Origin: Casuarius casuarius
Lineage: Eukaryota; Chordata; Aves; Casuariiformes; Casuariidae
Reading direction: 5' to 3'
Length of the DNA stretch: 64,000 bases
NCBI GenBank assembly: GCA_003342895.1
Contig: PTFA01000111.1
Location: 594,199-658,198, forward strand
Part shown: piece after piece, positions 27,791 through 39,334 of the stretch
Position numbering within the stretch: the stretch's first letter is position 1
How the letters are laid out: each line of letters begins with the position of its first letter
Notes under the pieces: generated by a model
The model's database searches: none
Told to the model about the DNA's origin: nothing
Seen by the model: only the letters and a program-made list of their open reading frames with translations
Made by a program: the position numbers and the translations under genes

Positions 27791-28052
27791 ACACTCAAGC
27801 AATCAAAAAAAAAAAAAGTAACATAGATAACAAAAAGCCCAGAGAAGATCCAAAGCAGAGTGTATTGCATATATCATCAGTTTGCTTTACTGAAGACTAG
27901 CTTTAAGAATCATGGAGGGAAAGCAGCCCATGGATCAATCAGTCCATGGTCCCCATCTATTTAGGTCTATAGACAGAGCCAATAGGTCTACCTGTTTGGC
28001 GGTGTGGCACGAGCTAGCATGAAACCAGGAACACCTTTGAATCAATTTGTCT

Positions 28053-28057
28053 GTACC
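28053..28057. repeat. Target-site duplication, left copy (GTACC)
   Basis: GTACC directly precedes the TGTAGAGG start of the solo LTR. It is repeated exactly after the LTR end at 28793-28797. A 5-bp duplication is a retroviral integration footprint. Confidence 0.8.
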
Positions 28058-28390
28058 TGTAGAGGACTAAATACGGTTTTGTCTCAACATTGTTGCTGCT
28101 GCTGCAAAGCCGCTGCTGCAAAGCTGCTGCTGCCAAGGCGCGTCGGGCAATGCCGCGCTGGCGCCCCCCGGAAGCCATCCGCAAAGTAAACAACCTCGTG
28201 CACCTGCACGGGGTAAAAAGGGCGCGAAAAGGGCAGAAGGTCGTCTCTAGGGCATGAACCGCACATACTCATTTGCCATCTGCGCATGAGCAGGAGACCC
28301 CCAGATGCCCCAGCCTGTTTCTGGAAGGTTCCGAGAGAGCGGACTGCGCATGGCAGTTAATCTGCATGGGAAGCGAGGAAGCACCTCCCA

Positions 28391-28415
28391 GAGGCGGGGC
28401 AAGAACCTATAAAAA
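28391..28415 (+). promoter_or_regulatory. LTR core promoter: GC box plus TATA box
   Basis: An Sp1-type GC box (GGCGGGGC) lies 8 bases upstream of TATAAAAA. Initiation would be expected about 25-30 bp downstream, near 28435-28445, giving a plus-strand transcript through the R region. Confidence 0.65.
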
Positions 28416-28667
28416 CTGCAGACGGGGTGAAAGTGGGAGGCTTGCTTGCGACGACGGAAGAACTCGGGTGGAGTCAGCGGAAGCAGAGGGGAGCCTTCCC
28501 CCCCGCCCTTCCGCCGTCGAGACTCCCAGAAGAAGCGGACCAACGGGACGCCGCTGGATCCACGGGTGGTGATATCTTTTTCTCGCTCTCTCTTTTCCCC
28601 TTTTCCTCTCTTTTTCCCTAAACGTGTGACGCGGGACGTGTCTAGTTAGTTGATTCCATTTTGCCTT

Positions 28668-28673
28668 AATAAA
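28668..28673 (+). terminator. LTR polyadenylation signal AATAAA
   Basis: A canonical AATAAA sits downstream of the TATA box within the LTR. It would define the R/U5 boundary a short distance downstream. Confidence 0.65.
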
Positions 28674-28792
28674 TCTTAAAAATGGTTGGCTGGTGTCGTT
28701 TCACCTTAATTCAGTCCAAGGGCATCACAAACTTGGTCGCTGGCCCCAAGGGGAGGGAGGTCGTCCTGAACGACTGCTTTCGGGCTGCGACA

Positions 28793-28797
28793 GTACC
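28793..28797. repeat. Target-site duplication, right copy (GTACC)
   Basis: This is an exact copy of 28053-28057, immediately after the CA end of the solo LTR. Confidence 0.8.
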
Positions 28798-29588
28798 CCA
28801 TCAGAACGTTTTCAAAATTGATACTGTTTTTATGAAATGTTTTAAATTAAAAACTGATTTATCAGAAAATCCAAACCAGCTGAAGTTTTATGCCTTCTCT
28901 TTGACTCCTTAACAACTGAAAATCTTCAGTGAAGTCTGAAATTAGTTGTTTTTCCATAGTTAAATCATCATGGNATAACTTCTCACAATATGCACTTTAT
29001 TTAATTCATCTGTGCCTNTTAGCTCCCCAGGCTTCTTTCTTCCCCTAGCAAGAGCACGGCTAAGCTATTCTTGTTGCAAGCCCAAAGATTTTTCTGGTAA
29101 TGGTATTCACCATGTGATTCTATTCTCTTTGAGAGTTTACATCAGATAAAGATTTGGATCAAAAAGTGAAAACATGCCAATTGTGTGGTGTGTATTACAA
29201 GCGCACTAGCCGTTTTAATTACATTATTATTACATGTATGAAACAGAGCTACTTTCTGAACAGTGAGTACTGTTAAAGCTTAAATGGAAAGCTTGATTTT
29301 TCAGGCCGGAGAAACCTNCTGCATTCCAGAGCACCTTATCTTGAAGTGAATGGGATAAAGTCATGTTTCTTTTTCTTTCCTTAGTAATTCTTCGAGCAAC
29401 CTACAATATTATGTGCATATACAGTAGCTGTTCCTTCATTTATCTGACTTTGAGAACTCAGTTTGTCTTTGATTCTCATACCAAGTTCACCATCTCTAAA
29501 AATATGATTGAAACTAACTCTAGTTACCATGATTTAGCAAAACACACAAAAACAACACAATAGAAGTTTTTAAGATGCATTGCTTTCT

Positions 29589-29618
29589 AAATGTCTCATT
29601 GCTTTCAATGAGACATTT
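29589..29618. repeat. Perfect 13-bp inverted repeat, 4-nt loop
   Basis: AAATGTCTCATTG (29589-29601) and CAATGAGACATTT (29606-29618) are exact reverse complements separated by CTTT. A 13-bp perfect stem with so short a loop is rarely expected by chance in 64 kb. No mobile-element context is visible. Confidence 0.9.
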
Positions 29619-32600
29619 TGTCACCTGAGAAAGGCACCAGCTTCAGGTAGTCAAATTTCTTGGGTGAGGTTTTCAGAAGCATATGATGAACAGGNTGAAG
29701 GTCCATACTGCTCAGTTTTCTGTCACCAACAGTGGCTAAAACACTAAATACTCAACAGTGTAATAAAGAGTGATATAAGATCAGGGCAATTAGATGATAA
29801 TATTTTGCTGAGATATTCTCCCAGACTCCAGCAACCTGCAACAGGGATGAGAATGTTCAAAGGGAGAGGTATTGTCTTTGTCTTTAATAGTCCTNATGGA
29901 TTTTCTGCCTTGAGTTTGTCCAGTCATAAAATTTTGCTTCCATGACATCCTGTAGAAAAATGCAGCTTAAATATTCATTGCGTGAAGAAATAATACCTTT
30001 TCTGTGTTTTGAACCTGCAGTCTGACAGTTTAATTTGATTAGAAGATACTTGTTGCCTGCTTACTGTTTTCTCTATGCCCGCTCATCATGCTATAGTCTA
30101 AGTATTCAGTACTGGTCTAACTCTATTCCCAACAAAGGATTTGGTGGAAATAGGTCAAAATCAGGAACTTCTCAAATCTCAGTTTTATTCTTAGTTCTTT
30201 TTTCTTTTCACTTGTAAGGCATGTATACCTTTAAACTTCTTTTTCTTTCTGTCATCTTGTGCACTAGCTCCATTTCCTTTTTTTTTTTTTTTTTTTGCTT
30301 CTTTAACATTATGAATTATGTTATGCTACATGCCATAAACCTATACTGAAGCTTGGCAGACATGTCTAGGGGCCTCTTCTTCCATTTCCCAGGAGAAAGA
30401 TGAACTGAGGAACTAATAACCATGACAATCAAAACTCTGCAGTTATTTGTCCGTATAAAGAACTCCATATGTTTGCCTGGTGACTTGGGACATACATTAA
30501 AAAAAACACATAAAGCTTGTTTCTGTACCTGTGGTGACCAATGATTTTCAAGAAGATGACAGAGATTGTTCATTTCTGCCTGGTAGCTAATGAAAGCAAC
30601 AGTGGAAGAAATTTTGCATTCCTGCTTGCTTTTCATAATATTTTACAGATGACAGGATGATCGGTTATTCAATATAACAGATTTTGTCAGAAAAAATAAG
30701 GTGTGTATTCAAAACAAAACCAAGAACAAAGAGATTAAAGAAATCTGAATAATGACCATAAAAGTAATCCCACCCCCTCTCTCACCCCTGCCCCCCCCCC
30801 CGGGAGATCACTCAATTTACTTTCTAGTAATTTGGCTTGCCTCTGGTTAAAAGTTTTCCCAATCATCCCAAATTTAATCTAACACTTCAATGTAAGTTTA
30901 ATAATTCATCAGTTAAAGATTGAGTTACTTCTGCATTTACTGAATATAAAACACTGCTTAGTTATTGAGTGATATTGCCTAAAGATTAGAAAGTTTTTTC
31001 CTCTTGCAGCTCCTCTGACACTTTTCTTGTTATCCCCATTAACTGCAAAATATCCAGTAATTAGTTGCCGTTTTAACTAAGCCTGATTCAACTTTGACTC
31101 CACTGTTAACTTTTTCAGCTAGCTTTAAAAAAGTTGACGGATACTTTTCTTTCTTGGGAGCAAACTACGTATAAAAGAAAGCATTTTAATTTGTCTTTTA
31201 ACCTGAATCAAGAATATATATGAGACATAAAAACGGGGGCATAGAAGGAAAGGAAACAGAAATCTGGACCAGCCTAATGATATGAATTAATGAAGCTGTA
31301 GAGATAGAGTATTCCTTGATGTCTGCAGAAGCTTTTGTTTTGGGCTTTCTCTTGCACATTGATGAAGTAAGTATGCATGCAGCTATGATGAGAAGTATAG
31401 GGACCATGTTTTCAGCTAGCTGTGTGGACAAAACAAAGGCTGCTACATGCTTTTAACAGTTAATGTGGGGAATGGGAAAGGATTTGCAATCAAATAGGCT
31501 TTAGTACATTAAAAGGGAGATCTTTGGAGTGCAGATAGCAGGCAGCTGTCAGAGCGAACCATTTACAAATGCTGACTTGTGCTTCAGCGGTGATGAGCAG
31601 CTCTTGCTCTCGCTATTGCATTGTAATTAGCACTCCCTGAAATACTTCACCAGAGATTTGAACATTGCCAAGCTCTATACTTCTTGCCCTGGCCTAGTTT
31701 AGAGAGCTTTTCAAGCAAATGATGGGGAAAGGTTAATGAAGAAAATTCTGCTCATTATGAATGCTAAAAATATTAAAGTGTCTCTAATATTTTGTAGTAC
31801 CCACTGTGTTTATGAAGTTGTATATTCAGACTCCTCTGTTTGAAAGAATAAATTGATTTATGCTGTTAAAAACAGAAAAGACTGAACCAAAAATGTTGCT
31901 CCCCATCAGCTCTCATTTCCTCTTGATTTCTTTGGGNTTTTTTTTGCTTATATGTGAAGTCCTGATCTTTCAATGTGATGAATACAGTATATCTGTTCAC
32001 CAATACAGATTCCCACTGAATTCTATGAAATCATTCACATAACAGTAAATATAACCATTAGGCTTTTACTCAAAACCAAAAGTTTTGNTAAAAGAGACGA
32101 TAAAAAGTTGTGGGCTCCAAGATGTATAACTCCCCNCACACACACACTGCCATCTGTAGCAGTGATAAGTGCTAATTGGGAAGATATCAATTCTCAGAGA
32201 AGCATATTAATGTTTGTCCTATTTAGGAAGCAGATTATANCGGTAAGAAGGGAAAGTGGAAGGGGAGTGTTCCCCATCAGCACTGTGCAGCAGATAGCTC
32301 TAGTTCAGGAACAGTGATGTGATAAAACTCCATTTTGCTGGAAACCAGATGATTATTCTTTAGGTAGTATTGGGTGGATGAACCAGGTTGGTAAGCATTT
32401 TGCTTGAGGAGTTTCTGTATCATGCTCTATTGTATAAAGCCCACAGTACAAAGGTTCGGTTCTGTATCTTTCCATATTATTTTGAAATGTTAGTTTGTAT
32501 AAATGTGCTTGGGCTGTTGGTAGAAAAAGGCACTGGGACCTGAAGTTGAGCACTACTATTTGACTGGAAATGGAGTTCAGATTGTTTAAGACTAACAGGC

Positions 32601-35600
32601 CCCTGTTCTTAGATCTCAGATCTTTAAATTAGTATGTCTAGGACTAACNTGACTTACAAAAATGGAAGAAAAAACCAGAGTCGATGACATGAAAATAATT
32701 TGAAAAAGTCTCCATAAAATCCACTGTTATAAACAGATCTATCACTTCAGGANACAATATAAGTGGAAAATTGTAAGCGTCTTTGAATTAAATAGGGGCA
32801 ANGCTGAGGCTTCCTAATAACATCAGAGCATAATCTTTATTGCAAACAGNCTGATAGTTTAACATGGATTAAAAACGCTTGTAGAGATTAATCCTAGGTN
32901 CAGACATGCCAGGCCATTTCTAACACAATTTGATAATGACAGCCCCCCTTTATCTAGATTTTTGNGTGCTTTTTTTGTGTCTCTCCCTCCTTTTCTATTG
33001 TATCCCACAGAACAACAAACAAGCAGTGTTACCTTTAAAACTCAGCTTTCTTTTCAAGAGTTTAGATAAGGGGGTGGGGTCAGAAGTGAATTACCTCATT
33101 TTCTATTTCTCCTGTGTGAGTATAACAGAACTGACTTATCAACCATTAAGAAACCGAGATAACAGTTTAACTCAGTGATCCTATTNAAACAATGATTGAC
33201 AAAGGTGATCCATTCTCCCCACAGCACCCCTATACTAGAAGGCTTCTGCTATTTATCTAAGGAGAAAAAAAAAAAAGGTTCCCAGCTGATTCCTTGCAAA
33301 AAAATAGTGCTTTTGTATGAGAGAACAATAGGAAGCATTTTTCTTTCTATCTGGAACTAGTTCATCTTTTTCATTTGCAGCAGCTTTAAGTGCTGTGAGA
33401 AGGTCATGAGCTACTTCTTTTTTTCCTTTCCTTCATACTGTTTAAGTATTGTATATACAGGATGGTGTTACCTGAAAGCCTTCTGAAACAAAGCTGTCAG
33501 GAGCAAAAGCAAAACGGAAAAAAACCCTGAAATTAATTCACCTATGTTTTCATTATATGCCCCCTGCCTCCGTCAGATTCCTGTTTAATAGAGCCATGAT
33601 GGCTCTTCCAGGGAAACCTTTTGACTGGGCAGAGCCCTTATGGTTTCACAGAGACTCTCTTTGCGCGCATCCAGATTGATGCAGGTGTAGGTCTTGAAGC
33701 CTTGGCCTAATGTGGTTGGTCTGGTTCCCAGGGGCAGCATTTTGACAGAATCTCTAACCCNGTCAAATGCCAATGATTATTCTGACTTCTCCCATCTTCA
33801 GTGCAGTCTGATGCTTAGGTGTCCCTGGCTAGTGGATTCTAGGGTAGCCAGAACAGCTGCTGTACATTTGATATATGCCTGATTGTGAGTTTCTTGACCA
33901 AAGGACCTGTGAGTTTTATATTTTTGAAAGGTAGGATATAAGGCTAAATAATTGACAGACCTGGTAGAAGACATTAAATTAAACAATTAATTGGAGGAAT
34001 TGGTCTTAATTCCAAAATTTTATCTCAGTAAGAAACAGAAGAGTTAAAGAATCATGTATTCATTTTTGTTTTATTGGTTTTAATTTTTACTACTTCTTTT
34101 TGTTTCTCACTNCTTGCATACTTTCAGTAATAAGATGGAGAAAAAGCAAAAAGCATACAAAATACTGAATATCTGGATTGAAANCCAGTTTTTTAGACAG
34201 TGTAAAATAATGACATTTCTGTAATGTGAAAAAATAGTTGCATGCATTTTTTGTTGTTGTTTTCCCCAAGCTGTTTAAATATTAAGCAAAAAAATTGTTA
34301 CTAATAAAAGTAATTTCTAAGAAAGGAGAAAAACAGTCATAATATAAATATAGATATACCCTGTCTCATGTTGCAACTATACAGCACTCAAAATATTTTA
34401 GACATAAAGAAAATTAGTTTCTCTGCACTGAGTTTTTCCAATATACATTGAGATCCTAGGCTATGCGAAGGAGGAGCTTTTGCAGTTAAAGCAAATCTTT
34501 TCAGCACTGAAAATACGAGCAAGTACTACACTCTGCATGCAGAATATTGCACCAAATGACTATGTAGTTTTTTCTCTCTTGCTACAACTTTTCTGTCCTG
34601 GACTTCTGTGTTTATTTTTTTGGTTTTGAAATCATCCCTTCATAGTATATAGCAACTATTATACCAGTTTTTCTAAATCAGGTGCTGCCTGTACCTGTAT
34701 GATATTTCTAGAAAGTAAAAAGTTGCAAAAGGGAAGAACAGAAAACTCCAGATTCATTCCAAGAACTGGGAAGAGTNTTAAGATAGAAGGGTCGAATGTT
34801 GTAGTGACATCAGGCAACTTGGATGATTAGGCCTTGACCAAGCTAACATCCTCTCTTGTGGATAATCAGAAAGTTGCCACTAGAATGCTAAAGAGTTCTC
34901 CACCACCACTTAGTTATGAATTAATCCCATCAGTTCATCAGGGTTTAGTAAAAGGGGTTATTTTTGTTTTTTTTGTTTTTTTTAAGAATTCAATTTTGCT
35001 AGCAAATATTCATCTTAGCTTTTGATGAGTGCAAACCGTAGCTGTTTCAGGTCTCAGATGAACTAGAATCACTGAAATTTACTGCTTGTACTTTTCTTGA
35101 TAGAAATGTTTTGAGGTTTACGGNTTATAATGGAGAGAACATTACAGAATTGTCTGCTCAGTGAAATAATTCTTGCATAACTATAGGGTTTGGGGTTTTT
35201 TTCATAGAGCTTCCATATACCAGCCATTGCTGGTGATCATAAAGAAAATGGACATTATCACAGAAAACNGTGATAATTTTCTATTCTATTTTCATTTGAA
35301 ATGTTTTTCCTCTGGTGAATCCTCACATAACTGATCTGGAGGTTTCATGAACACATTAGAAAAGTTGTAATGACTGCTTCAGTAATAACTGCTGATGTAG
35401 CAGACGGGACATGTCATAGGAATCAGTTCAAGTACCTGCCTACGTTTGTAAGGTATTGATGATAGACCCAGAAGGCCCTGATCTGAGGCCTGACCTCTTT
35501 TCTGCAATCTTGTTTTAATATGGTAGCCTTGGGAAGTGTTATAGGTACTCATAAAGTACAGACATGCAAGGTTATTCCTATTAATGCTGGAAGCTNAATT

Positions 35601-38600
35601 GGGAATCTGAATGAAAACACTCTTTCCATTATCTGCTGGGTTATATGAGAAAATAACTTGGTAAAATATACAGGACATAATCTACCTCCAATGAATTGCC
35701 TGGGAAAATTTTTCTTGCTTTTTGACAGGAATCAGATCAAATATCCATGCTGTAAGTGCTAATTCTAAACTTTCATTANTTAACTATATCTAAAAAGAAA
35801 AAGAAATTCCCTAGAACTTTGTAAGATGNATCAATAAATACTGTGGAAAGACATATTTGCAAAGATATGCAGTCTTGTTTTGTATGGTCAGCTTTTTTAA
35901 ACTTGATTGTAGCACAACCTTTTGACCTCAGTATTGGATCTTGGTACACAATGATAGCCTGATACAGTCCTGTAAGTTCTGTACTAAAATAGGTTAAAAT
36001 ATTTGTGTGTTCTAGCAAGTTNAGAGAGCTACCATTCTTTCAAACAGAAACTTTTCTTCATTCCCTTGTCTCCTCTTCCTTTCACACAGACATCACAATT
36101 TTGCTAGAAAGTTTTGATTTGTTGTGCTGTTGACAGCGTCTTTGGAGGAAAAAGCAAACAAATAGCTATTGTCTATACCTTTAATGAGAATCTTCTTGTA
36201 TAACATCAAGTGTAATTTGGGCAAACACTGCAGGTATCCACAGAACAAAAGCAGTATTTTTTGAAAAGAACTACCATAAAATGTCTTTGGGGAAGATAAA
36301 ATCTGTGCTGTACAGAAAGGAAGCCAATTCTATTTCCCACTCTCCCTTAAATATAAGCAGCTTAGTGGGGTATCTCAAAAAAAGGATGAAATCTAGAGAT
36401 TAAATAGTCATGTGACACATAAATCAAAAGAATGGAAGGGGATGAGAATGAGTTTGTAAAGAAGTAATTTTTAGCATTCGCTATAATTGGTGTGCTATAG
36501 TACTTATCCATTATCTGCTTTTTTAGTTATCACCATTTTTCTGGAACATGATGGATAATTGTACTTAGAAATTTGAAAGTAAAATGTGGCATTTGCATAA
36601 AGAATTCACTTTTAACTCACTTTCACCTTTATGCTTTTTAGCCTCATCTTGTTAGAAAAAGACACCTGAAAAGCAAAGTTGGTTTCCATAAGGGCATATC
36701 TTATATTGGTATAAATCATGAGACCTTTTAACTTTTGAAAGATAGCTTTCTACTCTTTACTAGATTTCTGTCCTCTGTGTCACTGTGACAACAACCTCAA
36801 TTTGATACTATAATGTAACTGACTAGAGAAAGAGGCAGAATATCTTTCAAGATTCAAAGTGAAGGCAAAAAAATATCACTTCAAGGATATATTCATTATT
36901 TCCAAAGAGAATGAGGAGAGAAAGCACCAAATATTTACAAAACTTCACCTTTAAATACTATGAACTGCTGAAACATGCATGTCACACATTCAATCAACAG
37001 TAGAGGCCCTTTTGCTGAGAGCAATCTATCATCTGATAGACAGGGATTGTGAAAGACGATGGGATGTAGTAAAGACTGTTTCCCTGTGTGAGTCTGAAGA
37101 GATATCCGCTCATGTGAAACATTAAAGTTGTTGCTACCTGGGAGAGTTAATAAGCGATTTAGTAGGGCATATCCCATGTTAGATTATGCTTTCCTTTCAA
37201 ACATGCACATAAACTCTCACAAATGTGTGTCCGCTATAGGCTCTTGCCTCTGCTCTGCCAACAAAAGTAGACTTCTTTGCTGGCTACTCAAATTTTCACC
37301 AAGCACTTTTCCATTGTGCACCTTCATATGCATTTCTGCAGCATGCAAAGATTCTTTAGAGTTGGTAGTACTTACATGACTTTGATTCAACTTTTGAAAA
37401 GTANTTCTTCCATGAAATGTTGATAGCAATTGTGTAGCAAATAAAAATAAAATTTGAATTTCCATGTAAATAGACCCTTCTCCACAACTCTCTCAATTCC
37501 ATCCCCTTGTGAGTTTGTAGAATAATTTCTTTACAATAAATCCATAACATCCCTTTCTTATGGGGTTTTGACTGTGAATAGCTTTTTTTACCCTTAATCT
37601 TGCATTTGAATGTTGCCTTTTTTCCTCCTTATGTTCATTCCTCCTATTTCAAGGTTGTAGATAGATCCTCAGCAGAATTGTGTGGGAATCTGTTGATCTT
37701 AAGAAGACTAGGGCAATTTACACACACAGAAAAGAGCAGAACTTCTCTAGTTTTGCAAATGGACAAATGAATTTGGTTAACACGCAACAAATCACATTGT
37801 CCCAAATGAAAACAAACATACAGAGCAACCATTAAAAGCCTTACCTCAAAAGCTACAAATTTAACTCAGAACAAATCCAAACTAAATCTGTCATGTTTCA
37901 ACTGCCTTTTTCCCAAGTGTATTGATTTCTAGATTGTATGCTTCTCTTCCTATGTATCTTTTTCCAGGTTTATGCCTTGAGCTTTGCTTCTCAATTCATG
38001 TTTTCATAGCCTTTGGCTTTTTTTGTCAACCACTACTGTTGTAACTGAGGTCTTGTTTTTCACATGAATTTACAGCTGTGGGGTACGATTCATCTATCTT
38101 AGTTTGGGTTCGCCAAACTTGGGTANATCTTAGTTGCTTCCTCAGCCTCTCTTTAACAATACCAGAAAATAACTTGCTACTCAGACTGACATTCNTTGTA
38201 ATTTAAGAAGGGACAAATAATTCTAATTGTCTAATTCTTGCTACTAATTAAGTAAATCAAGAGTCGTTAGCTCAGACTCAGAGATCTAGCTTTTAGATGC
38301 TGAAGAACATGAAATTCACCTCTTAATTTCCATTTTTACTAGGCCTGAATGCCTTTCATAAGAAATCAATAATAATAAAAACTCCTTAGTGATTTTCATA
38401 GGTTTTTTTTTCACTTTTCAAGGCAAAAGCTTTTCAGAGTTTTGTTGTTTCTGTTGCTTTTTTTATATATTCCTTTAAAATTTTTTTTGAGGGTACCTCT
38501 AGGAGGAGAGATGGGGCATCAGTGTTACAAACATTGCTCTGCCTATAGCTGGAAGGTTCTTTAGAAAGGTGTATGTAAAGTGGGTCAGACCACGCAATCT

Positions 38601-39303
38601 GCTTTCCAGATTTTTGTAGCTTTTTTTCCTATGGAGCTTTTCCCCAGGATCTTTTCATTCTTTGTATTCTTTGCTCTTGGCTCTGGAACTCATATTGTCC
38701 CAGAAGAGCACATCTGTCAGTTTTAAAATCAAAACTCAGTTTTTAATATAGCTGTGTCTCAACACATTAATAACACTAAGAGAAATCCACTTCTCAGTGA
38801 GAAGAACAATGGTCAATAATACTCAAGATGAGGGGTGAATATGTATATATGCACATGTATCTATGTCTCCAGCAGTAAGAGGTTTGTGGGGGATTTCAGC
38901 TGACTACTCTGACTTTCAGCAGGACTTGTCATGCAGATCCTCAGTCATCTGGAATACTTTTGGAAATGCTTCATTCTTTCCCCCTCAAGCATGCTCTCAA
39001 ACTCTCATTCATCACTGCCTTCTGGCACAAGCCTGCGTGGCATCTGCAGTCCACTCAACCTATGCAGCCAGAAAGCTTAACACACATCATGAGTAGCGCA
39101 TTTTGGAAATTGCCAATTCTCCTTTTCCCATTGGAGTCAGTCTTTTACCCATTTAACTGCCACATTCAGAGGTCAAATGCCTTTATTATGAGCATTTATT
39201 GCCAACAATGTTTTCTGCACTGTGCCATATATAACACTGCAGGGTCTTCTCTAGGGACAAAGTATGTTGTTCTCTAGCTCATGGCAACCAGTGAGACTGA
39301 AAG

Positions 39304-39334
39304 GATATTTTGCCATTTTTTACGGCAAAATATC
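39304..39334. repeat. Perfect 11-bp inverted repeat, 9-nt loop
   Basis: GATATTTTGCC (39304-39314) pairs exactly with GGCAAAATATC (39324-39334) around ATTTTTTAC. Two more outer positions (one G-U, one A-U) could extend the stem in RNA. Confidence 0.85.

Larger units (their letters stand above)
28058..28792 (+). mobile_element. Solo LTR of an endogenous retrovirus, 735 bp
   Basis: The element begins TGTAGAGG and ends GCTGCGACA, giving the TG...CA termini of an LTR, with a perfect 5-bp duplication on both sides. Internally, a GC-rich U3 with CTG-type repeats (about 28090-28138) is followed by a GC box (GAGGCGGGGC, 28391-28400), TATAAAAA (28408-28415) and a poly-A signal AATAAA (28668-28673). 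The TATA-to-AATAAA distance of about 255 bp fits a U3-R arrangement. CpG content is high compared with its surroundings, suggesting a fairly recent insertion. No internal viral genes are present, so it is the product of LTR-LTR recombination. The 5-bp duplication is more typical of ERV-L and some ERV1 than of 6-bp ERVK, but the family is not established. Confidence 0.85.

Noticed and set aside
27396..27794. 132-codon minus-strand frame in the GC-rich block
   Set aside because: Pro/Leu/Cys-rich low-information translation in GC-rich DNA, with overlapping frames on both strands and no domain.
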